From the NCBI GenBank assembly GCA_021234155.1, contig JAJEKV010000010.1, positions 14,163,997-14,227,996 of the forward strand: DNA of 64,000 nt, given 5' to 3'. Numbering within the stretch: the stretch's first letter is position 1; the number at the start of each line of letters is the position of its first letter. Position numbers and translations under genes: made by a program. Positions 23,065-35,699 of the stretch are shown here, piece after piece. This DNA is from Isoetes taiwanensis (taxonomy: Eukaryota > Streptophyta > Lycopodiopsida > Isoetales > Isoetaceae). Below the pieces are notes generated by a model. That model had not been told where the DNA came from. It worked only from the letters and a program-made list of their open reading frames with translations, and ran no database searches.

Positions 23065-26000
23065 TCATCTCATCTTTGCATCTAAAGCTTTCTGAAACTT
23101 TTCCCATTCATCTTGCAGGCCATTATCATTAATTTTCCCACTCCTGCTGGTTGTTTGATTCTCTTCAATTGGCTGCACCTTTGAACTAGCATGTTCTTTT
23201 AGTCTTGAGATCGAAGAAGCTGAAAAAATATGAACATTTATGTCTTGCATCATTCAACCAAGTGCATATAAATATCAAAATTATACCTTTCTGTGAACGG
23301 TGTGGTAGTTCTTTCTTGGAGCTGAGAAACGAACCAGATGGCATCATTGCAGCTGCCTCTTCTCTTTGTCTTTTACGCACTAGGGCAGCATTATTCTTGA
23401 TAGAAGCATTGGATACAATATCACCTTGACAACCATTACTTGTATCAGGATTTGTTCTCACTGGAGCTTTCTGTTGGCTTGCCATGCCACAGAATTGGTT
23501 AACAGAGACAGTCCCGTCAGTTTTCCTACCACCAACACCAGCTTGTGTAACCATGTCTATTTTAGAAGCCTTTCGGGGCATATTATGGTGCTGCTTTTCT
23601 GATGGCAACAAGTCCCTCTTGCTCTTGGAATCTTGTTTATCGCCGTGAATTTCAATCTCTTCCATTGCCTGCTCTGCTTCTATTATATGTTTGCTAACTC
23701 TTAGCTTCTCTTGGAGCACCTGAGGCCTTGATTTTACTTGAGAAGATGCCTTTGTCACTTGGCTTCCTTGAATTGTCTGCTCTGCTTCTATCATATGTTT
23801 GCTAAGTCTTGGCTTCTCTTTGAGCACATGAGGCTTTGATTTTACTTGAGAAGATGGCTTTGCCACTTGGCTTCCTTGACAAGAGATGTCATTGGGACTT
23901 GAGATCACCTTAATTGCTCCCTTTTCTGAAATTTGCTCATTCATTCTCTCCCCCTTATTTCTAATCTCGACTGACTGAGCATCCAGGGCAACAGCACTTC
24001 CCTGGAAAACTTTATTATATGGCTTCTTAACAGGAAAAATCAAACCTCTCTTATCTGCATCATCCAGCAAAGCTGCCCATGCCAAGTTCGTTTTCAACGT
24101 TTTTGCATTACCAATAATCCATAGTGAGAATCTTGCCCGCGTTAGCGAAACGTTCATTCGTCTTAAATCTGCAACAAATCCAATACTACTATTTTGCGAC
24201 CCAGAAGATCCACGTACGGTAGATAAAAGCAATATATCCACTTCACGGCCTTGGAAACCATCCACAGTGTTAAATTCTATGCTGCTTGTAAGACCAGGGC
24301 CAAGACTTCTGGTGACCTGATCACGCAATAGCATAAGCTGATTTTTATATGGGGTTATTACAGCGATACGCCCTGGCTTGATTTCATCAGGAAACCTGTT
24401 TCCACAATTTGCAAGCAATCATCTTACAATATAAAGCAGGCTAACAAGGAAATCATAGCATATTATGCTATGCGAAAATAAATATAAGGTATATTATTAT
24501 AATTGCAACTGCTGGAAATTGTTATTTCCAAAAGGGCAATCAATGTCAAGAAATGCCAATCTACATGTGTGCCTTTTTACCTCTTCCAAAAACTCTTCAT
24601 CAAGTGGATAACGACCTCAACTTCTTCTAAATTGCAGAGCGATTGAAATGATGAGCTCCCTGATTTCTCTTGTCCTTCAGAAACATTAAAAAACACGTAT
24701 GGACCAAAATATCTGCAACCAGTATCATCTCAAGCCATAAACATTCCTTTTCATATTTCTTTGCACATAAGTCGAGATAACAAGTCTTAAAAAATAGTGA
24801 CACACAGGAAATAGTCAACATAAGCATCATACCGGTGTTTGTGAAAGGATGCTGTCCTGCACCCATTGGCAATATCTTTACCATCTGTCAATTGGTTGTC
24901 ATAGAAATGTGCTGAAGGGAACCTACAAATTTCTGGATGCATACGATACTGCAGAAAAGGTCATTATAGAGGCATCAAGCAATACACATAACAAAATAGA
25001 CATCAGGCATGCTATGAAAACTGACGAACTCACACCAGCAGAAAGAATATGCCTAAGAATACAAACTTAATGCCTAGCACCATATCCTAGATCACACAAA
25101 GGCGAAGGGTCAACTGACCTGAATACTGAGCATAGTAACTGGAAAATTGTTACGCTGAAACCGCTCAAACATACTGCATTCATACGACATTTTGCTTGCT
25201 GCACTGGATAAAACTGTTGCTGTGAGCTGCTTTGGATCACCAATCTGTGAAATGAGCAAAGTTATGGTGCTGTTCCTTGAGCTTTGCTACACACATTTCT
25301 TCATAGAATATTGTTTGGCAACTCTATAGAGACATGTAATATCATTTAAGCATCGTCGTAAATATCAGGCTTGCCATTTCAGCAACCATAATTCTCACAC
25401 AGATACGACCCTGCATGCACATTGTCACAGGCATCTATCTCGGAGACTTCATGTTATTGCAGCATTGGTACCTGTGTCAATTGTTTTCCCTCAGGTTTGG
25501 AAAACAAACTGAAAGCAAAAGCAGTGATTGCATCCCAGATAATACAATGCAAAATTGGGGAAACTTCTTATTCTGCCATTCACCCAACTATATGGGGCAA
25601 TAATATGGCATTGCAGCTGTTCATCCTAACTCCTCCAATTACAACACTAATGAACAAGACAATCCACTCTGCTTTAATCCATCTATTACTATACAATTTA
25701 AGGCATAACCCTAATAACCTTTGCGTAAATGAGCTAGCAACTTATGCCATCAACATGATCTCTAGTTTTGAGGCTCAATGCAATACACTTTGAAAATTAC
25801 AGGAAGTAGCTTACTCTCCGTTTACTCTCCCTTCAAACCAAATGCATACTTGACTGTCAAGTTTATTGAATGGCCGGTAAAAGACAATGAATGGCGTAGT
25901 AGCATATCTAGGACCGTATGATCAGAAACAACAAGTGGGAGGCTTCCATGTCTAAGAGAGATAGAAATATCAAATATAGGCAGAACCAGTACCATAATAC

Positions 26001-29000
26001 ATCTTGCTTGGGTGTCCGAAAGAAGCTGCAACGGAATTAAGGTAGCTGGCTCCAGTGCCTATAACAAGCTATTAGTTTAGTAACTTTGAATAATCACCAC
26101 AAACTCGAAACTTAAGATGTAAATACCTGAGCAGCTTCATCAATGACAACAGCATCAAAAAAGCCATTGCACGTAATTTGTTTTTTCTCATTAGCAGACT
26201 CCATGCAAATAGAATACACATCTCCTCCACAGCCACTTAGCGTGGTTAGAACGATCTCAGCTTCGCGAATTATTGCTTTCCGAATCTTCTGTTTTTTGCT
26301 CTTATCATTCTCAACATTTCTTTTTTCACGTGATTCGGACACCGCAAGCTCAGCACATAATTTCCTCCGTTCTGAATAAAGATTATTCAACTTTGCTTGC
26401 AATGCTGCTTCATTGTCATCGTCTTTAATACCTCCAATCTCAACGGAATCCTTCTCTCCTGTTTTGAAATGAGAGCGGCTAATCTCTAGAGCCTGAATGC
26501 TTTCTATTACTCCTTCCAAGTTAGCCCTCAATGTCAAAGAATTACTCTCCCCACTTTCGAGCAAATTATCAGAACCACGGGACTCTATTGCCAATCTGTT
26601 CTCAACAAGTGTGTCGATATAAACTGGCAATGAATCCGGATGTATATTCTTGGCATTACCTACTCTCACTATTGAAGGTCTGACAAACTTCCCCTCCACT
26701 CCATAAAGACCATTTTTACAAATTCGAGACACTAGCTCATCCACGGCAGCATTTGATTGAGCACAGACCAGAACTCTTGGCCTTTTCCCACTATTTCCAG
26801 AATACCGTGCATTACCTTTTCCCTCTTCCTGCATACACTGCTTTGCAAGAGCTGCATCTTGCCATGACCTAGCAATAGCAGCATGTGCATTAGCAATTCG
26901 TTTGATGCCAGGAGTTTTATCTGCATACATCTCTGGTGCATTGTTCTCATTATGTCCAAGTTTATAGAGGGCCAATAGCACACTTATAATTGCAACAATT
27001 GTTCGTGTCTTCCCAGTTCCTGGAAAAGGACAGGAATACTTTAGTTAAATCCACCCAGAAATAGGTAAAACCTTGTTAAACATAAACCAACCTGGGGGCC
27101 CTTGAACCAAAGAGATTTCATGCCTCACTACAGTATTCCCAGATTTGCCAATGGCAGCAGCAATTGCAGAAAGCTGGCTTGCATTGTATTCCTCATTTAA
27201 CTTGGACTGAAGAGACTCTGGAAGCACCCTTAAAACCGTTGTATCTGGACCCTTCTGGTTGGAAAATGCTGATGGGCAGAGAATTGTCTGCAATAGAGGA
27301 AATGTGGAAATGGAGGACACTGCTTGAAATTCTCTCAGTTGGGGTGTAATACTCATTAAACGAGTCATGTGCCATTTGCTATGGTCAACAAGCATGCGTC
27401 TGGCTTTGATAAGCCTAGAATTACTAGCAGGGAAGTACATCTTTAAAAGCAAGATTGTCGCTCTGCTCTTGTTTTCTTTCTCCCTGCGCTCAACCTGCAA
27501 ACATAGAACCATTGCCCCAGTAGTAAGAAGGTGATAGCTTTGGACCAAAATAAATCTAAACATTGAATCGCCGAGCTCAAATACCTTGGCAATGATGTGA
27601 AGGTTTTGACCTTGCGATAATCCATGAAGTGGTTGCCGAGTTAGTAGCAGCAAATCATTTTCACTTACAGCCCTTGCCGCATTGTCTGTTCCAGCATTTG
27701 CCATAAATCTTCCATGTTGGAAATCATCCACCCTCTCCACAGACATCAGCCTAAGCACACCAGAAGTTACGCCCTCAGACAAAGCCATCTCTTCATGAGC
27801 CCGATGCATCTGTGCTTTAAATTCTTCCAAAAGCAGAGGTCGGAAAACTTCAATATATTCATTGTGCGACTTAAAACTCAAAGGCACCTTCACCAATGCA
27901 TCAGTATCACCACCTTCATTATTTGAATGCAGTCCCACTACAGCAAAATAATCCAAGGACAAAATACGCCTATACCAATCATCCAATCGGGGGGGAGCTA
28001 ACTGAGACAATCTTCCACGGGATCTGGCAGGAAATGAACCCCTCAACTGCTCCCCTGGCATTTCAAGACGTATAACTTGTCTTTTTGGATGAAGCATGGA
28101 TGGTTTCGAAATGACAGGCAGTTTCTTGGCTGCATCTAGTGCCATGTCCAACAAATCCATTCCATCATCAGCAACAATCTCTTCAAGAATAGTAGTGTTT
28201 TCTTCCAAACTGCTTTCCAAAGGAGAGAGAGATTTAGATTTCAGCATCATATCTTCTGCTTTTTCTTCCCTGCAATGATGCTGATGTTGCCCTTGACTTG
28301 CATTTTCTATCTGGTTTCTACCAATCCTCTCCTTGACTTGTGCACGAACCTGACTTTCCGCCAATGAAAGTTTCTGCAGATCTGTGTGATGCTCTGCACG
28401 AAGAGATGCTAACTTGCTCTGGCTCTTTAATCCACGTAGGCTAGATCCTCTCACGGATATCATCTGGTTGCGAGACCCCAAAGCTGGAACTCTATTGTTT
28501 GATGAAGCAATACCACCTTGTGGTTTTCCAAGGAACCTGTCCAATGTTGAAGTGGTGGATGGGCCTTTGTAAATTGAGGGTGCCTTTCTTACAGAAGGAC
28601 GCTTATACTGTGAAGTAGTAGTTGGAGGCGAAATATCTTTGACTGAAGAATCATACGTTTCAGCTGCTATATTGCCTTTATATGGTGAGGGAGCATTTTG
28701 CTCATTACTATAAGAAGTGACTTCTAATGTTGGTTTGACAACATTTTCCTCATCCTTAATCTTGTGTTCTTCTTCATCGTCAGTATCAAGGTCGATTATC
28801 TCCATATTTTGTTTGGGCGTACAGATCTCCAGTTCATCATCCCTCAAATCTAGCACCTGAGGTTTTTCTTGAGACAACATTATCGCTCTTAATTGTGACT
28901 GGTGCTCGTTGTCCAATCTCGAATCTGGTCCACAGTAAATTATTAGAACCTTTGTAATGGCCACCATCCAGCATATGCACTATGTATCTGCCCTTACACA

Positions 29001-32000
29001 GGAAACTCATGCAGGCATAGAATAACTATGTTTATTGAACGACGAGAATGAAGCATAAGCTGGCTTGAAGATGGTTAGCTTGTAAGAAACACATGACAGA
29101 ATAATTTGTGAGTCTAAAACGGCATCCCCAAAAAGTAAACAACAAATTGTCTTTCTTCCATTTCTCGTGCAGCTTTTATGGCAATAAATCATGTCAAAAC
29201 CCTTTGTAAGCCTACCAGAATGCTCAAGAAGTTGAGAAAGAGCTAATTTGAGGAAAGGACTTTGGCAAACACCATAGCTTCCTATAATATCAAGTATTAA
29301 GGAAACTGCTTCTTTCCATCTTCTACATATTGTTGGCGAACTAAGTTTTCCCCATGCCATAAGATCTTGCAACCACTCTCCACAATGACTTCCCCATAGT
29401 GCTCGAGGGTTGTTATTGTCCGCAACAACAGAAGGTCCAGGTAAGAATCTCAGCACTACTGGTAAAATTTCCAGCTCACGAGTACAAATCATCTGCCTCA
29501 CATCCAACCATTGTAACATGAGAATACAAATTATGAGAACACGAAATATAAAGCTCATTGACAAATGAAATACCACATGAGAAGGGACGTCAGGAGAAGG
29601 GATGTCAGGATACTTTCTGGCAAAAGCAAGTACTTTCACCAGCAGTGGCCATAAAATGCCCGATAACTTGCGGCAAAAACCTTTCCAGGCTCTTAGATCA
29701 ATTCGTTTTTCTCCACTGGATGTCTCCATTGACTTCATATTTATAGTGGGTTCTTTTAAAAAACCGCCTCCAGCTGTAATCTTATTGTCCAAATATAGAG
29801 TTGTCTCTTCCTTCAGCAGTGTTAGAAACTTCAGAGCCATAAAGAACAAGTGGGGAAGACAGGTACAGCCTTCAAAAGAGGTCTTGACAGTAACTGTGAC
29901 CATGATACATAATGTCAATCACCACAAACCAAAACCGGGCACAGATTAAGAAGAAATAATAGAATAACATTTAAAAGCAACATTAAAAGAGCACCAAGCT
30001 TATTGCTCTAGAGAGTCCACTGATTGTAGATGTCCTTGCAGCTGGGGTAGAACAAAGACAATGAAGACCATCTTCGGTTGTCCCTTCTGTAAAGTGTTGT
30101 AGAATGCCTTTGCTTAAATTTCTATAATCCTGTTAAAAGTACAAAGATAATCAGTAATAAGCTTAGATATAAAATGGACCAAAATGAAAGGGAAGCAAAA
30201 GTGTAAGTTATTAACACACCAGTGATGGGGAGATGAATAATAGGGTCAAAGATTCAGCCATTTTTGGGTCCCATGACCATTGCTGAACAAGGGAAGATTG
30301 CTGAAGGCGGTTAACATACACATCTGCACACCTTAATAAGTAAAAGAATTCCATTAGCTATGGCAAATATGCAAAAAAAAACCTAAAATGCCATCACAAA
30401 TTCCTACAAATGAATTACCTCTTAAAGAAATTCATTAGTTCAGCTAAATGGGCTTTGCATTTCACACCATTTGCACAGATACCATCAGCACCATCATCAC
30501 AACCCTTTGGTTTCACCCAGTGCAGAGCATTAGAAATTTCTTGGGAACAGGTAATGCCATTCTCCAAAACTAGCAAATCTCCTTCGGGGGACCAATTGCT
30601 CTGCTCAACAATTGATACTCGAGAAACAGCCCAGAACACAGCTTTGGCAAATGAATCGGGCAAGGGCGTAGGTGTCAGCTGCTCAAGGGCCTCTTGCCAG
30701 ATGAGGGGAGCACACCTCCAATTTCCAGACTCATTCTCACCCAAATCACTGCAAGATTGAAATTTTGTCCAGCATGTCAAATTTGCTTCACTCTCTACAT
30801 GACCATTGTCACTGTCATCAACCGCCTGATCATTCCTATCTAATGCATTGTCTTGATCCTGTACTTTTCCCCAGAGTGCTGCCAGGACAGCTGCATCAGC
30901 CACAATAATCATTTCAACTAGGTCAACAGCAGGCTGCCGTACAGAAGGATGCAGCCGTGGATCTTTGAATGTCTTCATCAATGGTGGCCCCCTGATGAAG
31001 GCCCTTGCAAAATTAGTCAATATACACCAAGAGTTCTCAAAGGAAAAAAGAAGGTATCCTAGCATGGAGAGAATTTCCAGTGCAATGGCCAGACAGAGCA
31101 GCCCATCTATTAAATCATCTACCCAGTTTTGTGACTGTTTTTTTTCCTCCCTCCTTATTACTTAAGCCCACAAATATATGTACTAGAGCTAATCTATGTT
31201 GATGGAATTAAAGGATACCAGATATGTACACATTCAAATGGGGGCAGAGCTGGATGCATGCCATACCCTCGCCCAATGATTAAGAAGGCAACCTGTCATG
31301 GGTAGCTTTATTAAAGAGTACAAACAAAAAAGACATTTGAACACTCTGAGTAATGAATTCAAACCTGCCACGCCTTCTTACTCATAAGAGAGCTGAAATT
31401 GCTACTATAAGGAACTTGTTGTAAAAGAAAATACAATAGCCATCTGCGTTGTCTCTCGTATTCACCATCCTGTAAAGCTTCCAGGGACTGCAGGACAAAC
31501 AATTGCAGAGTTTAATGCACTGATTTCAAACATCAACAGCTGAAAAGGACAAAGAGCGAAGTGTTTGCCTGCAAAAATGGTTGAAAAAGGTCAAATATAG
31601 CAGTATGAGTTTTTTCATCTCGAGCATGAAAGCACTGGCTTAGCAAGGTATTTCGCATTACGCCAGGTGAGAAGGTTGTACGCAGCCATAATTTATATCC
31701 TGCCAGATATAGGTAAAGCAACATTAATGATAGTAAGAAATAGGAAACTAAGTCCCCCCAAAACAGCAAGAGTAAAGAAACTACCTAATATTTCAAGAAG
31801 CAGCTTCAAGCAACGAAGCGCATTCCAAAACACCACTGTACTTTCACTAACGTGATTTAAGACAATGCTCACAAAGCCAGGATAACGCTCAACTATTCCC
31901 TCCTCAAAAGCTGAAGATTTTAGAAGACCCAACCTATCTTCACAATCACGTTACTGTGCCGTAGTCAGTTCAATTTAATGTCAAATAACCTACATTAGAT

Positions 32001-33798
32001 AAGCATCCAAGTGTTGCAAACATACATGGACTGCAGCCCTAACCATATTGATTCTCTTGTGCCTCCAATTCCACCTGTGCCGCCATTATTTGGCCGCATA
32101 AAATAATCTAAGGTGCCCTTGCTCATCGGTTTCAAAGAGTCTTGTTTCTTTGGATTAACCATATCATTTTCTAGCTGTTGCATGCATTTTTCCAGAACTG
32201 GCTGGATTGGCTCCAGATCTTCCACATTTCTGTACATTGAAGTTAAATCATGAGAAACAAAATCTTGCCATCGGATCTAAGTAGATGTGACGGGACAAAG
32301 GCAATCAAGGCATCCTTGAAAAAGAAAAAATACGGATGATACCAAATAGAATAGTCTTGGCTTGCTGAAAAAAGCTGGTCCAAGTACATTCAATTTCCAG
32401 TTATCACTTAAATACACATAAGTATCTGCCTACAGAAAGAAAGATTATATTAACGTCTACGATAGACCACTTGGGTCTATGAGACCAAATATACAGCAAT
32501 CATGTCCAGCCTCCTAGAGATATTGCTTATTAATTAGAAAATAAATAGAATAAAATGAAACAAAAGAATCTAACAAGAGCTCCTGGTTCTTAAAAACCTT
32601 CTAAAACAAAAAGAGGACACAACACCCTCTGAATTGCAAAATAAGTGATATTTCATTCTGATGGAGAAACTATGGAAAAGATTATTAGGCTATGCTGGCC
32701 TATTTGGACCTCCCAAACAACCTTATATAAATATTCTTTTCAAATAAGTTACGGCTTTCTTCATGACACCATCTCTTGTAGAAGTTAATGAACTATTTCT
32801 CATCAGCCTGATCTATGGTACTTGTACACATACTTCTCTGTCATTGTATGCCAAAATGACTTACTGGAAGGGCTGGAGAGAATTTGCAAGCCCGTGTGCT
32901 ATCCTTCGCACCTCCTGGCTAGAGTGGAATAAAAGAGCATATAGACCCTTTGGTTGATGCCACACATTCAAAGTCTATTAGTAGAGATTTACAGAATACA
33001 GGCATGGGGAATGAAATTGTAATACCGGATAACGTTGATCTCCTGAAAGACACAGGTCGTGAGTAGAGGACACATATTGAAAAAATGGTACGAACAGATC
33101 ATTCACTTTAGAGTCTTCCAAAAGTGCTGGAAACATGAGCACCTGCAAATATCATTCCCTTAATCTGGCCATGAGATCAGGTCAAATAAAGTTTGACTAC
33201 ACTGCTTACCTCAAACATGACACAAACTACCTCCACTGAGTCTGTGTGGGATTTAAAACTATTGCTTTTGACCTTCTCTAGGATGTCCTGCAAGTGACCT
33301 GCTACTCTCTCATTGTCAAGCTTCTGAAGAAGAGCCATAAGCGGCTTCACTACTTCCTCCAAAAACTCGGCTTCATAATAGTCCTTTGCTTTGTGGTATT
33401 GAATAACGCAATTTATGCAGTGCCTCATTTCGAGAGACATCCTTTTCCAGAGAACTTTGAGTGCAACAGCATCTGAGTCATTAAAGCTATGGAATGGCTC
33501 CAACAGTGGCCAGGTAATGTCGCTATGATGACACCAACAGTGCATCTCCGTAGGAAGTCTGTCTATAAATTTAAATGCATCCAAAAACCTGTGACAAAGA
33601 AATTGGTTGTTCAAAATATATAAGTGGATACAAGGGCTAATCCTTCAGTCCAACAATACAATACCACTTCTCTTTTGTGCGCCTAAATTCAGCCTCTGCA
33701 GTTTCTGAAACTTCATCTCTGTTCTCTAACTCCTCTATATCGGTCCATCTTCGTATTAAATCAGCTTCAAGTTGACTCTGAAGATCTGGACGAGCCAT
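23065..33798 (-). CDS. SEN1: SEN1/senataxin-like superfamily 1 RNA/DNA helicase, 21 exons
   Basis: Exons (minus strand): 33665-33798, 33210-33588, 33026-33142, 32865-32947, 32026-32229, 31785-31933, 31569-31699, 31365-31487, 30419-31134, 30220-30331, 29995-30129, 29216-29882, 27585-28924, 27092-27494, 26127-27019, 25993-26058, 25119-25244, 24833-24948, 24581-24712, 23287-24395, 23065-23219. They join in frame to 7290 nt (2429 aa), MARPDLQSQL to DAKMR. The helicase core is C-terminal: GPPGTGKTRT about residue 1565 (split by an intron), VVIDEAAQ about 1860, GDPKQL about 1887, YRMHPE about 1927, NTVDGFQGRE about 2051, RRMNVSLTRAR about 2087. The first 1560 residues match the long N-terminus of plant SEN1 proteins (KPMSKGTLDYF). 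Family members unwind RNA:DNA hybrids and act in transcription termination and R-loop control in the nucleus. Intron 7 has a GC donor. The join of exons 11 and 12 is the least certain. The start is the first ATG of the coding frame. Confidence 0.92.
23664..23879 (-). repeat. 108-bp tandem duplication inside the last large SEN1 exon
   Basis: Units 23664-23771 and 23772-23879 encode two 36-residue repeats (each beginning with QGSQV and containing SSQVKS and SKH-IEAEQ) in the tail after helicase motif VI. The period is a multiple of three, so the frame is kept. The two units differ at several residues, so the event is not recent. Confidence 0.85.
27495..27584 (-). other. 90-nt SEN1 intron that is open and in frame
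   Basis: Splice sites are AAG|GTATTTG and TTTGCAG|GTTGAG. Removal joins AKV to ERRE, as in plant SEN1 proteins. The intron length is divisible by three and contains no in-frame stop, so retention would add 30 residues (VFELGDSMFR...). Confidence 0.75.
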
Positions 33799-33845
33799 TG
33801 CCAGTTGTTACTTGGAGATGGTTTTTATGTGATGCTATGCAGCTC

Positions 33846-33932
33846 CTAAGGCAGCATTAGGCTTTTGAGTAAACTGGAAGCCCATGAACAACTGAACCCG
33901 ACCCAAGGAAATCTGTCTCTGGCGTCCTTCAT
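33846..33932 (-). CDS. Upstream ORF in the SEN1 5' leader (28 codons)
   Basis: ATG 33930-33932 opens MKDARDRFPWVGFSCSWASS and stops at 33846, 47 nt before the SEN1 ATG at 33798. If transcription starts upstream of it, this uORF could reduce translation of the main ORF. The transcription start is not visible. Confidence 0.3.
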   Translation of the reverse strand: MKDARDRFPWVGFSCSWASSLLKSLMLP

Positions 33933-33939
33933 TCTTCTG

Positions 33940-35100
33940 CGGCGAAAAGGGATGAATTGAATATTCATATAATAACGAAAAGACGTGTAAATGAAATGGT
34001 GTTTATTATCAGGAAAAAAGGTCAATTTCGTAAAATTATAAAAAAAACTAGTCAAAAAAAGCACGTTTGATTACTTTTTACAGAAATTACATATTTTGAT
34101 AATGTTCTTTTGTCTCTGTAATTTAATTTGTAATATGAAGTCCCTTATTATATCAATGTCATCAAAAGCAACACTAGTTTTTAGTTACAAAATAAAAAAT
34201 GTAGTTTTCATCTTTCAAATGCTTGGCAAAGACATTAATGGTAGGAAAAGGGACTATTATGCCAAACTTTTGAAGATGTAAATCGACGACTTCTTTACAA
34301 AAGGCTTTACCCTTATAGAATGGAGAACGAATATCAAGAAGTGGCATTTTTTGTCCAAATAAGTCTATTATTTTGTGTTGGTTAATGCATTTGTTCAAAG
34401 CCCCCTGATGGGGTTGCTAGACAACCTCATATACCCAATATATTTTGGAGCAACTGTCAAGTTTAATTGTTTGTGCACCATACTTATTTTAGATGGATAT
34501 GGCCAGGGCCTTCATCACGAATAAACTAGAGGTCTCATTATTTGCCAATTGTGTTACATGTTCTATAGATTCTTTGATAATTTATACCCTATGCATTAAA
34601 CCTTATATCTATTTATTGTACAAAACTTTTGTCTAATTTACAATATTATGGTTGTCCAGAACTAGCATTTGATGAGGGGAGACATCTAAATGACACCATA
34701 GGAGTGTGCAAGCTCTTTCAACTCCTTACGTTGTATCTTCCCCACTAGTGACTTGGGTATAGAATTCAAAAACTATATTTATAATCCTTTTGAGATTTGT
34801 GAGGTTAAATAGGAACAGGATATTTGAAGATGGAATATAAACAGGGACTTTTTGAGTCTTCATAAGATGTTTTTACTTTGGTTATGCAAATTTGCATTAA
34901 AGTTAGTTTGTTAAAACTAATATATTGTCGTTGTGGAATAATGGAGAAACAAAGTAATTCTAAATGGGATGATTTAAAGAAAATTGCAAACATATAGAAT
35001 TAGTATGTTTATAACATTTTAAAGGTTCAATATTAAACCAAGACGATACAACACATAAAATACAAACACTATTGTGGGCACTATGGGTTTTACAGAAATA
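33940..35100. other. Upstream region of SEN1 and gene-free stretch
   Basis: The region is AT-rich. It should contain the SEN1 promoter, but no clear TATA box or conserved element can be assigned. ORFs at 34096-34281 (+) and 34174-34398 (-) overlap on opposite strands and show no motif. Confidence 0.3.
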
Positions 35101-35141
35101 CTAGAAGAGGGGTCCATCGGGTATCAGACATAGCTCAGCGA

Positions 35142-35687
35142 TTGGAGCAAGCATCGATTGACCAAATTTTGCATTTTCCAATTGAAGAAAAATGTCCCGG
35201 GATCCTTGTACAATGGAGAAATGGCAGGGAAAAGCCTTATGCTTGGCCGGGTGCTACCTTGAACATTTACACTTGTGTAGTCGCCATTGATTTTCGAGAA
35301 GCAAGGGAATCAAGAGGGAAGAAGGAACCTTGCCAAATGATTACATATGAAAAATTTATAACAACTAAAAGCTATATTGCTTTATGTGCATTCATGTCTT
35401 TTGAACACGAAAAGAAATCAGTGTTTTTTTTGGAAGATCCAGCTCTTAAATCTGCCATATTCCGTTGTGTTTTTGTTAATCAGAACCAGAGATATTTTGA
35501 AGTTTTAAAGGATGCCTTATGGCTGAATGTTGATGCTTTAATGCCCTGTTCGATTGAGAGTCTTTGGTTTGCTTTACATTCCATTCTGCTATATCCAAGA
35601 ATAGCCATATCCATAGACGTCCAAGCCCATATTCTGAATTTGCATTCCATAGCCATAGCCGAAGAACAGAAATTTCAAGAGATCTGA
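35142..35687 (+). CDS. Unrecognised 181-codon ORF
   Basis: The frame starts MEQASIDQIL and contains CPGILVQWRNGREKPYAWPG and FREARESRGKKEP. It is also open upstream for a few codons (VHRVSDIAQRL). I recognise no domain. The middle part, to about 35530, looks coding-like in composition; the last 50 codons run into DNA with catag-type repeats (tagccatagc) that recur inverted near 37880-37950, so the C-terminus may be spurious. It could be one exon of an unknown gene or a retroelement piece. Confidence 0.3.
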   Translation: MEQASIDQILHFPIEEKCPGILVQWRNGREKPYAWPGATLNIYTCVVAIDFREARESRGKKEPCQMITYEKFITTKSYIALCAFMSFEHEKKSVFFLEDPALKSAIFRCVFVNQNQRYFEVLKDALWLNVDALMPCSIESLWFALHSILLYPRIAISIDVQAHILNLHSIAIAEEQKFQEI

Positions 35688-35699
35688 TTTGTTAAATCG

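Noticed and set aside
27443-27625. Minus-strand ORF overlapping SEN1 exons 13 and 14 in another frame
   Set aside because: Shadow frame; the SEN1 frame carries the conserved residues.
32763-32957. Plus-strand ORF inside a SEN1 intron
   Set aside because: It is largely antisense to SEN1 exon 4 (32865-32947), which is supported by splice sites, phase and homology.
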